Part shown: positions 53,256 through 60,826 of the stretch, piece after piece | How the letters are laid out: each line of letters begins with the position of its first letter | Numbering within the stretch: the stretch's first letter is position 1 | Source: Hyphococcus sp. | GTDB lineage: Bacteria > Pseudomonadota > Alphaproteobacteria > Caulobacterales > Parvularculaceae | Direction of reading: 5' to 3' | Assembly: GCA_028289605.1 (NCBI GenBank) | Contig: JANQON010000011.1 | Coordinates: 62,001 to 126,000, forward strand | Length of the DNA stretch: 64,000 bases | Notes under the pieces: generated by a model | Database searches by the model: none | Seen by the model: only the letters and a program-made list of their open reading frames with translations | What the model was told of the DNA's origin: nothing | Position numbers and translations under genes: made by a program

Positions 53256-55568
53256 TTATTCTCCACCGAGATTTACGGTAAGCGTCGCTCCATAAGTCCG
53301 CGGAAAACCGGTGTATCGAATGAAGGTGTCGTTAGTTTTGCTGGCGAAGGTCCAGTAATACTGGTCGCCGACATTGCGAACCCAGCCGCTTAGGCGCCAG
53401 CGGCCGTCGCCGCCTTCAACGCCTGCGCGCAAATCGACAAGGGCGTATTCGTCAATCGCAAGCTCAGGCGACTCGCCGAATTCGGAGTTGGTTTCGCTCT
53501 GGTAATTGGCGCTAACGCCGACAAATGCGTCAAGCCCTTGTGATACAGGCCATTGATAGCTTGCATCGCCGGCCAATTGCCACTTCGGCGCATTCGGAAA
53601 CGGTTCTCCACGGAAGTTGGCGTCGACGCCGAAGGCGTTCTGGCTCAGAAAATCGCTGGTGACTTCGGAGTCGACATAGCTCGCCGCGCCATTGAAATTC
53701 AGCCCTTCTACCGGCGACCATTGAACCTGTAGCTCCGCACCAATGACTTCACTCTCAGGAACATTGTTCAACCGAAGCAAAGGACCGAAGACAGGGTCGA
53801 CCGTGAACCCAAGAACCTGCTTATCGATGTAATCGTAGAAATAGACCGCGCCATTGATCTGCAATTGATCCATCGGGCTCGCTTTGAAGCCGACTTCATA
53901 GGCTGTCAGCTGTTCTTGTACCGTTGGATCATATTGAACCGCCGCGGTCGCTGCGAGTGTCGGGAAACCGCCCGCTTTGAAGCCGCGGCTGACATTGCCG
54001 TAGAGCTTCAGCGAATCGGTCGCGTCCCAATCAAGGCCGAACCTCCACGACACGTTGTCTTCTTCCAACGTGGTCATGATGAGCGGGAAGCTGAACGTCG
54101 CCAAGTCGAATGAAAAGCAATTGCCGGCGCCCGGCGGCGGGAGCATGAGAACGTTGACGAAGAACGACGACGCCGTGCCGTCGCCTGAGTCGCGCGAACA
54201 TCCGGTAAATTCGTTATCGGAGTTGGTGTATCGCACGCCGCCATGAACAGACAGCGAGTCCGTCAAATCATATTCGAGATTAGCAAATCCCGCGAGCGTC
54301 GTAATGTCCTGATCATTCTGAAGATTGAAGGTCAACAGCCCGGTGCCGACGCCAAGCGTGCTCTGGCTGATATCATCGAAGTTGAACTCGCGCGTTTCGT
54401 CATACGCGTAGTTGAAACCAAGCGTCAGATAAGCGCGCTCTAAGATGGTCCCCCCGAGGCGAACCTCCTGGAAGAATGACTCGATACTGCCGATCGTGCG
54501 CTGTTGCAGACCAATGATGGACTGCGCGTCGACATCAACGGTCTGATCCTGATCATAAGCGCTGTAGGAGGTCAGCGACGTCAGCGTAAGATTGTCGCTT
54601 AAATCATAATCAAGCCGAAGATTGATCTGACCGAATTCGTTGTTGCGATTGTAGTCGTCCGGCGTCCACTCCGCCAGGCGATTATCTTCTTCGGGCAGCG
54701 GAACGCCCAGCAAGCCGGGAATGAACGGCGCCGCCGGAGGAATGCCGGGAAAGATCCCCGACAGCTGCGGCGCCTGGCTTTGCGATCGATCTATGTATCC
54801 GTTTGCGTTCAAACCAACGGTCAACCGATCCGTCGGCGTCCATTCAAGCAGCAGCCTGCCGGTGGTCAAATTCTGATCGCCGTTTTCCCGGTCCGTCAGA
54901 TAACCACGCTGCCAAGCGTCGCTGTTTTCGTGTTCGACCGCAATCCGAAATCGCAGGGTTTCCGAAAGCGGGCCGCTCACATAACCGCCCGCAGTGATCG
55001 CGTCGAAACGACCATATTCAAGCTTAATGCCCGCCGCATAAACGTCCGTCGGCTTTGCCGCGATCAGGTTGATGGCGCCGCCGGTTGCATTTTGACCGAA
55101 CAGTGTTCCTTGCGGCCCCTTTAATATCTCGGCGCGCTCCAGATCAAGAAATCCGCCGCGCGTTTCGATTGCGAACGGGATCGGCACTTCGTCGACATAG
55201 ACGCTCACCGTAGGCCGACCGCCGAGCGCAATGTCGTTAAAACCTACGCCGCGCAGCGTATAAATCGGCGTACCGACGCGTGATTCGGAATATGTAAACG
55301 CAGGAACGGTGCGCGCAAAGTCGGCGACTTGCGTCACGCCGCGCTCTAAGAGGTCGTCACCGCTTAGCGCCGTAATCGACATCGGCACTTCGTTGATGGA
55401 CTGTTCCCGCTTCTGTGCGGTAACGACGATAACGTCTTGCGCCAGGGCGGCGGCGCACGGAACAACGGCCAGCGCTATCGCTGAGGCGCCGCCCAAAGCA
55501 CATTTTCTGGCGCATGAGCGAGTCCCGAGGTGTCGTCTGTTCGATCGGTGTTCTGACGCGAGTGTCAT
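53256..55568 (-). CDS. TonB-dependent outer-membrane receptor upstream of the PQQ dehydrogenase
   Basis: A 770-residue receptor. The signal region (ASAIALAVVPCAAALAQ) is followed by a TonB-box-like VIVVTAQKREQSINEVPMSIT, a plug domain with LERAEILKGPQGTLFGQNATGGAIN and a beta-barrel. The N-terminal QKREQS/LKGPQGTLFGQNATGGAIN style is the large sphingomonad-like receptor group used for hydrophobic or aromatic compounds. The C-terminus is TLTVNLGGE, so the last Phe is missing. The ATG at 55568 follows GGGAGGGG. It heads the PQQ dehydrogenase unit and is divergent from a double TetR regulator. Confidence 0.93.
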   Translation of the reverse strand: MTLASEHRSNRRHLGTRSCARKCALGGASAIALAVVPCAAALAQDVIVVTAQKREQSINEVPMSITALSGDDLLERGVTQVADFARTVPAFTYSESRVGTPIYTLRGVGFNDIALGGRPTVSVYVDEVPIPFAIETRGGFLDLERAEILKGPQGTLFGQNATGGAINLIAAKPTDVYAAGIKLEYGRFDAITAGGYVSGPLSETLRFRIAVEHENSDAWQRGYLTDRENGDQNLTTGRLLLEWTPTDRLTVGLNANGYIDRSQSQAPQLSGIFPGIPPAAPFIPGLLGVPLPEEDNRLAEWTPDDYNRNNEFGQINLRLDYDLSDNLTLTSLTSYSAYDQDQTVDVDAQSIIGLQQRTIGSIESFFQEVRLGGTILERAYLTLGFNYAYDETREFNFDDISQSTLGVGTGLLTFNLQNDQDITTLAGFANLEYDLTDSLSVHGGVRYTNSDNEFTGCSRDSGDGTASSFFVNVLMLPPPGAGNCFSFDLATFSFPLIMTTLEEDNVSWRFGLDWDATDSLKLYGNVSRGFKAGGFPTLAATAAVQYDPTVQEQLTAYEVGFKASPMDQLQINGAVYFYDYIDKQVLGFTVDPVFGPLLRLNNVPESEVIGAELQVQWSPVEGLNFNGAASYVDSEVTSDFLSQNAFGVDANFRGEPFPNAPKWQLAGDASYQWPVSQGLDAFVGVSANYQSETNSEFGESPELAIDEYALVDLRAGVEGGDGRWRLSGWVRNVGDQYYWTFASKTNDTFIRYTGFPRTYGATLTVNLGGE

Positions 55569-55642
55569 AACAATGCCCCTCCCTAGAGCGAAGTCGGCGG
55601 GAGAAATCCGAAAAAGCGCTTGAGCGGCCGGTTTCTCCTCAA

Positions 55643-55659
55643 ACGGACAGTGTTTCCGT
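55643..55659. promoter_or_regulatory. Imperfect inverted repeat in the TonB/TetR divergent promoter
   Basis: ACGGACAGTGTTTCCGT has 5-base perfect outer arms (ACGGA/TCCGT) and pairs at 6 of 8 positions. It lies 75 bases upstream of the TonB receptor start, downstream of a TTGACA (-35-like, minus strand, 55694-55699). This is a suitable place for repression by the adjacent tandem TetR protein. Weak evidence. Confidence 0.3.
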
Positions 55660-55839
55660 CATTTTTCCAACAAACTACGGCCTTTGATCATTCTGTCAAT
55701 AATTTTTCGACACTCTCGTATATTTTTTGTTTTTATTGTTGATTTTTTACCCTGAGACCGGCGATAGTCCAGCGAACGCCCGTTCATTCCGGTCTGACAG
55801 CGCGGAAATTGCCGCCGCCGGTGAATTTGGCTAAGCGAT

Positions 55840-57126
55840 ATGGCTATGAGCGCTAGTGCGAAATCGACCGCTGCGCGCCCGGCGAAGCGGCCGCGCGGAC
55901 GCCCCTCGACGCGATTGCGAAAACGCGATCAGCTGATTGAGGGCGCGACAGTGCTGTTTAACTCGCGCGGGATTTCCGCGATCAGCGTCGGCGAGGTCGC
56001 AAGCGAGCTGCAGCTCGCCCGCGCTTCGGTCTATCACTATGTCCGGGATCGCGCCGATCTTGTTTACCAGTGCTACATGCGATCCTGCGAGCAAACTGCG
56101 GACGACCTGTTGGAAGCTGCAACGGCGCCGAACGGATTTGAGCGCCTGACACGTTTTATTTCTCTTGCGCTCACGCCCGATCGCACACCGGTTGCGGTTT
56201 TGAGTGAAATCAACTCGCTCGATTCAAGCATTGCGGAAGTTGTCAGTCAGGCGCATGAGCGAAATCTGAGAGCGCTGCGTCGCTTTATTGACACGGGCAT
56301 CGACGACGGCTCCATTCGGCCCTGCGATCAAGAGGTTGTCGCCCAAGCGGTTGTCGGCACGATTTCCTGGTCGCAGCTGTTGTCGCAATGGTCCAGCAAA
56401 ACAAAAGACGCTGATCTGCGGGCACGCACCGCGCACGCCTTGATCGATTTGTTATCCAACGGTCTCGCCCGGGAAAAGCCTACAGAATTCTCTTTCAAGA
56501 CGTCCGTCGACATTTTTCAACCGACATTGAGCGATGTCTTCGACCGAGCAAAATCTTCGGAAATCAAGGTCGACCGCGTGTTGGCGACAGCGTCCTATTT
56601 GTTCAATCGCAACGGCGTTGAAGCGACATCGTTGGACGAGATTGCGCTCGCCATGGGCGTGACCAAGGGCGTTCTTTATCATTACCTCGATGACAAGGAT
56701 GACCTCATCATCCGTTGTTACGAGCGAGCGTTCGCACTGCAGGAAAAGTTCATCGAGTACGCGCACGACCATGGCAAAAATGGCCTGGAGGCCGCGCTAT
56801 TAAACGCACATCTCAATATCCAGGCGAAGGCCGGGCGCGTTTCTCCCTTGATGCCGCAACCGGGATTTGGCTCACTGCCCGAAGCCGATCAAATCCGGTT
56901 CCGACGTATCGCGGGGCGTCAGAACAAAACCATTGCTCAGTTTCTGCAACAAGGCGTGCAAGAGGGCGTCGGACGAGAATGTGAGGCGGCGCTGGTCACC
57001 CACATTTGCGCCGGCGCCTTCGGATGGATTCCGAAATGGTTGGAGCCGGAAGATTCGCGTACGGCAATCAGCATCGCCGATGAAATCTGCAACTTTCTAT
57101 TCAACGGAATCGCAACGAGCGGCTGA
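55840..57126 (+). CDS. Tandem (fused double) TetR-family regulator
   Basis: A 428-residue protein containing two complete TetR units in one chain. Unit 1 (about 25-215) has the helix-turn-helix ISVGEVASELQLARASVYHYVRDRADLVY after a basic AT-hook-like tail (AKRPRGRPSTRLRKRD). Unit 2 (about 240-428) has TSLDEIALAMGVTKGVLYHYLDDKDDLII. The two recognition helices differ (RASVYHYV versus KGVLYHYL). Normal TetR proteins are about 200 residues and dimerise; here a single chain could act as a dimer on an asymmetric site, or two chains could bind four half-sites. It is divergent from the TonB/PQQ dehydrogenase unit and convergent with a serine hydrolase gene. Ligand unknown. Confidence 0.9.
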   Translation: MAMSASAKSTAARPAKRPRGRPSTRLRKRDQLIEGATVLFNSRGISAISVGEVASELQLARASVYHYVRDRADLVYQCYMRSCEQTADDLLEAATAPNGFERLTRFISLALTPDRTPVAVLSEINSLDSSIAEVVSQAHERNLRALRRFIDTGIDDGSIRPCDQEVVAQAVVGTISWSQLLSQWSSKTKDADLRARTAHALIDLLSNGLAREKPTEFSFKTSVDIFQPTLSDVFDRAKSSEIKVDRVLATASYLFNRNGVEATSLDEIALAMGVTKGVLYHYLDDKDDLIIRCYERAFALQEKFIEYAHDHGKNGLEAALLNAHLNIQAKAGRVSPLMPQPGFGSLPEADQIRFRRIAGRQNKTIAQFLQQGVQEGVGRECEAALVTHICAGAFGWIPKWLEPEDSRTAISIADEICNFLFNGIATSG

Positions 57127-57143
57127 GACGCGGCGCTGGCAAG

Positions 57144-58532
57144 TTATTTGTCGAGCGCCGCATATACGATATCCGCCGTTTCGCGACGAAAATCCGCAAC
57201 CGGACCTGCTGCCGGGTAGACCTGAACCATGCCGATAAAGAAGAGATCGTATTCCGGATCGATCCAGAACCACGTCGATGCGAGCCCGCCCCAGAAATAG
57301 GTCCCTTGGCCAAACGGCGTGGGAGAAGTTTCCGCGTTGTAGACGACGCCGAAATTCAAACCAAATCCAGTGCCTGGCTTGCCGCTGTCGCCCATCAATC
57401 CGGGCGTCTCCAACGGCTGATCTTCCGGAAGAATGTTGGTCCGCATCAGATCGATGGATTCTTTCTTCAGGTACCTTGCGCCGCCCAATTCACCGCCATT
57501 CGCCAGCATCTGACAAAAGCGCGCATAGTCGATTAGCGTCGACGCCAATCCATATCCGCCAGCTTCGAATAGCGGCGCTCCTTCACGATAGACGACGCCA
57601 AACCCGTTGATCTGTTCTTCGGAGAGTTTCACGAGGGCGCCGGTTTCCGGGTCAACCATGAAACCGTCCGCCAGCCGTGAAAAATCGTTGTCGGGAATTC
57701 GAAAACCCGTGTCCTCCATGCCGAGCGGATCAAACAACGCTTCTTGAAGATACTCGCCAAGGCTTTTGCCCGTAATTCGTTCGATGATTGCGCCCTGAAC
57801 ATCGACGGCGACGCTGTAGTTCCATTGGGCGCCGGGCTGATGCAGCAACGGCGCGTCCGCAAGCCGTTCGACAAAGGCATCGAGATCTGGAGAGGCGAGG
57901 ACTTGTTTTTCCCGATAAATCGGCGCCAGCGGATCTGTGTCGAGAAATCCGTAAGAGAACCCCGCCGTATGCGACAGCAGATCGCGCATGGTTGGCGCGC
58001 GCTCAAGAGGAACGCGGCTGCGAGACCCGTCGGTCAATTCAGGACCGACGACTTCAAGATCGGCGAATTCAGGGACGAATTTTGAGATTGGGTCGTCGAG
58101 CGAAAAGGCGCCTTCCTCATACAACATCATAATCGCGGCGCCGATAATCGGCTTGGTCATGGAGTAAATGCGGAATATTGTGTCCTGGGCGATGGGCGCG
58201 CCTGTATCGACGTTTTGCAGTCCAGCCTCAACGTGTTGAACGATCTTGCCGTCCTTTACGAGCAACGTCGAAACGCCGCCTGCTTCGCCGTTATCCACAA
58301 ATCCTTGAACGCGCGCCTCAAGGGCGGCCAGACCCGCCTCCGAGAATGAAGCGGTGTCCAGCGGCTCCAAGAACTCTTCCAACGCATCATTTCCTTCAGT
58401 GCGCTCAATCATCGGTTCAGAAGGCGCCGCCTCCTCTCCGTCAGCCTGCTGGTCGGCGCAAGATGCAACCAGCAACGCCAGCGACGCCGCCAGACACGAA
58501 ATTACTGTTGATCGGGAAATGTCCTGCAGCAA
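57144..58532 (-). CDS. Serine hydrolase of the beta-lactamase/esterase-B family, lipoprotein
   Basis: A 462-residue protein with a lipoprotein signal (SLALLVASC). The nucleophile motif is SMTK (S-x-x-K) within TIFRIYSMTKPIIGAAIMM, the second motif is NYSVAVD (Y-x-V, replacing Y-x-N), and the usual K-T-G/H-x-G site is replaced by YFWGGLAST. This is the class C-like esterase (EstB) pattern rather than a true beta-lactamase. The start is a TTG at 58532 with GGAGG 6 bases upstream, unusual but well supported. It is periplasmic, so it could cleave an ester before uptake. It converges with the tandem TetR gene. Confidence 0.88.
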   Translation of the reverse strand: MLQDISRSTVISCLAASLALLVASCADQQADGEEAAPSEPMIERTEGNDALEEFLEPLDTASFSEAGLAALEARVQGFVDNGEAGGVSTLLVKDGKIVQHVEAGLQNVDTGAPIAQDTIFRIYSMTKPIIGAAIMMLYEEGAFSLDDPISKFVPEFADLEVVGPELTDGSRSRVPLERAPTMRDLLSHTAGFSYGFLDTDPLAPIYREKQVLASPDLDAFVERLADAPLLHQPGAQWNYSVAVDVQGAIIERITGKSLGEYLQEALFDPLGMEDTGFRIPDNDFSRLADGFMVDPETGALVKLSEEQINGFGVVYREGAPLFEAGGYGLASTLIDYARFCQMLANGGELGGARYLKKESIDLMRTNILPEDQPLETPGLMGDSGKPGTGFGLNFGVVYNAETSPTPFGQGTYFWGGLASTWFWIDPEYDLFFIGMVQVYPAAGPVADFRRETADIVYAALDK

Positions 58533-58818
58533 GGCCGGCCTCCGTATATTTTTTCGACGTCTTGGTATGTATATCTACACAATTGCTTGTATTCGACGGA
58601 AATGCAATTGCAAATTTGCCGGTGAACAAGGTCAGAACGCCAATGGCGGAGATACTGGAAGAAGGGTCGGATTCGTTGGCTTGGCATGGGCGGATGTGCG
58701 TCGCCCGGTCAGGTCGCCACGATGGACTGCTATAACGCCAAACACAAAATGAACCTATCGGCCGCCATGATGTCGCTACGGCGTCTCACCCTTATGAAGA
58801 CTTCGCCGCACAGAATTC

Positions 58819-59526
58819 TTATTCAATCCGCCATGTGACGGCGCCCAAATCGCCAAATTCGGCGGTATATTCGCCAATTTCTGCTGGAATGACGTTTCCG
58901 CAGGCGCCTGTTAAAAACATTACGCCCGCCGACGGGGCAAAGCCTCTCCTATTTGCTTCGTCCCAAATCCAGTTCGTTGATTTGATTGGCCCGCCTAGAG
59001 GCTCGTCGATTGTCGCTTCATTGAGAACACTTCCATCGCGATGCAGCGTGATTTGCGTGTCGCTAAATCTTTCGTTCCAAGGCTGAAAATCGCCAACGAT
59101 ATAAAGATCTGCACCAAGATTACAGGTGATCAAGCTCGCTGCGGACATATCTGATTGACGGCTGTACCTGACGTAAACCATCTCGATCGCTGGCGCGACA
59201 TGAGAGGGGTTGCCGTCATCGTCGGCGAGAACCGCAACTTCACACTCAATCGACCGGCGTTCCAGAAACGGAATCGAACAACCCGACTTGTGTTGCGCGT
59301 CGGCATACAGGGCGCCAATGAGCGCATGATCGAGCTTGAAAAGCGTCTGAGCGATTTTTGACGTAACGCCGGCTTTTATTCCACCGGCGCCAGCTGGCGA
59401 GACGGCCGCCGTGACGGCGCGCTGAATCTCGTATGCCTCCTCCAGGCTTAGGTCTTCGTTGAACTCCGGCAACGGCGTATTCGCCTTAATCGCCTCCGCA
59501 AGACTGTCTACAAGTGACGAATTCAC
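58819..59526 (-). CDS. 2-keto-4-pentenoate hydratase-like protein (FAH superfamily)
   Basis: A 235-residue enzyme of the MhpD/2-oxopent-4-enoate hydratase and 4-oxalocrotonate decarboxylase family. Visible features are GGIKAGVTSKIAQ (substrate lysine region), SIECEVAVLADDD (the Glu-x-Glu metal ligands), FQPWNERFSDTQITLHRDG and the tail SAGVMFLTGACG. It adds water to unsaturated keto acids in aromatic meta-cleavage or related routes. The GTG at 59526 is preferred to the ATG at 59547 because AAAGGGAG lies 7 bases upstream of it. No ring-cleavage genes are nearby, so its pathway is unclear. Confidence 0.82.
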   Translation of the reverse strand: MNSSLVDSLAEAIKANTPLPEFNEDLSLEEAYEIQRAVTAAVSPAGAGGIKAGVTSKIAQTLFKLDHALIGALYADAQHKSGCSIPFLERRSIECEVAVLADDDGNPSHVAPAIEMVYVRYSRQSDMSAASLITCNLGADLYIVGDFQPWNERFSDTQITLHRDGSVLNEATIDEPLGGPIKSTNWIWDEANRRGFAPSAGVMFLTGACGNVIPAEIGEYTAEFGDLGAVTWRIE

Positions 59527-59872
59527 CAGAATTCTCCCTTTGAACATTTCGGGACTTTTCGAGGATACTGCAACAACAACCTATGCATCAATTGCGGCGC
59601 CTGCGCATCTTCGAGCTTCACGGTCAAAAACCAATACCCGGCGCGCCAATCGCTCCGTCGACGTTCGAACTTCTCAAAATGAGGTTCACGAGTTTTGTTC
59701 ACAAACGTCAGGCACTTTAAACATTTCTCCCGGTTTGCTCCGTCTGGGACGCATGGTCGTCGTGCGTCCCGATACCTACATACATGCGTCTTTCTGATTG
59801 AATTCGCCCTAGGCGTCGAAAAGCGCGAGCGCTATCATGCGTTCGCATACTGCTACCGAGGGAGGGAGAGTA
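59527..59872. other. Divergent intergenic region between hydratase and dioxygenase genes
   Basis: About 346 bases between the divergent starts. It presumably holds two promoters, but no confident -35/-10 pair was found. A small palindrome AGCGC-GA-GCGCT lies at 59822-59833, about 40 bases before the dioxygenase start. No other gene or repeat recognised. Confidence 0.4.
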
Positions 59873-60721
59873 ATGGCTGGAATCGAGATTGAGGTCATTC
59901 CTTCGGGCGGCGCATGCGGCGCCGCTGTCCGAGGCGTCGACCTAAGTCGGCCGCTGGATACGGACGTTGTCGCCGCGATACGAGACGCCTGGCTCGAACA
60001 TTTAGTGCTGGCCTTTCCAGGTCAACGCATGAGCGCTGGAGACCTGGAACGATTTACCCTTGCCTTTGGACCCTTCGGAGATGATCCGTTTATCGGCCCG
60101 ATCGACGACCACCACAATATCATTGCCGTTGAGCGGCGCGCCGATGAAACGGGCCCGGTGTTTGCCGAGGGATGGCATACAGATTGGAGCTTTCAAGCGA
60201 CGCCGCCGGCGGGCACGTGTCTGTACTCCATTACAATACCCCCGCATGGCGGCGATACTTTGTTTGCAAACCAACATTTAGCGTTTGAAAAAATGCCTTC
60301 GGATCTAAAACAGCGCGTGGAGGGTTTGAACGCAATTCACTCTGCGCGCGGCGCTTACGCCAAAAACGGCGTTTTTGGCGAGCACGACGTCGCCACGCGC
60401 TCAATGGATATTCACCCGTCAGATGAGGCGTTAAACGAACAAACTCACCCTCTCATTCGTCCGCATCCGGAGACGAAGCATGAGGCTATCTTCGGCTGCG
60501 TTGGGTACATTATTGGCATTGAGGGAAAAACCAAGGAAGAGAGCTTGCCGCTGCTAAGCGAGCTTTACACTTGGCAAACGCGAGAAGAATTTCAGTATCG
60601 GCATCAATGGGAAGAGAACATGCTGCTTATGTGGGATAATCGCTCCGTCCTTCATATGGCCACCGGTGGGTATGACGGATTTGATCGACTGCTTCACCGA
60701 ACGACTATTGGCGGTCCGTAG
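59873..60721 (+). CDS. TauD/TfdA-family 2-oxoglutarate-dependent dioxygenase
   Basis: A 282-residue non-haem iron enzyme. The iron-binding H-x-D is in EGWHTDWSF (His102, Asp104), and the distal His and the 2-oxoglutarate Arg are in WDNRSVLHMATGGYDGFDRLLHRTT. The beginning GIEIEVIPSGGACGAAVRGVDLSRPL is the usual TauD start. It uses 2-oxoglutarate and oxygen to hydroxylate a small substrate, which can release sulfite from sulfonates or cleave ethers. Taurine is only one of many possibilities. The ATG at 59873 follows GGGAGGGAGAG, so the upstream frame is rejected. It precedes an MMPL exporter gene. Confidence 0.88.
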   Translation: MAGIEIEVIPSGGACGAAVRGVDLSRPLDTDVVAAIRDAWLEHLVLAFPGQRMSAGDLERFTLAFGPFGDDPFIGPIDDHHNIIAVERRADETGPVFAEGWHTDWSFQATPPAGTCLYSITIPPHGGDTLFANQHLAFEKMPSDLKQRVEGLNAIHSARGAYAKNGVFGEHDVATRSMDIHPSDEALNEQTHPLIRPHPETKHEAIFGCVGYIIGIEGKTKEESLPLLSELYTWQTREEFQYRHQWEENMLLMWDNRSVLHMATGGYDGFDRLLHRTTIGGP

Positions 60722-60826
60722 CGCTTCAAGATAACACCGCGCCAGGTGTCTGCCTTGCGAAATCCCCAACTGTTCGGCCTCGACAGTATCTCTATCTAAT
60801 TTGGTCGTGATATCCGTTTTTCGAAC

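Noticed and set aside
57144-58532. Antibiotic-resistance beta-lactamase
   Set aside because: The S-x-x-K motif is present, but the Y-x-N and K-T-G motifs are altered, and the protein has an esterase-B style sequence; resistance is not supported.
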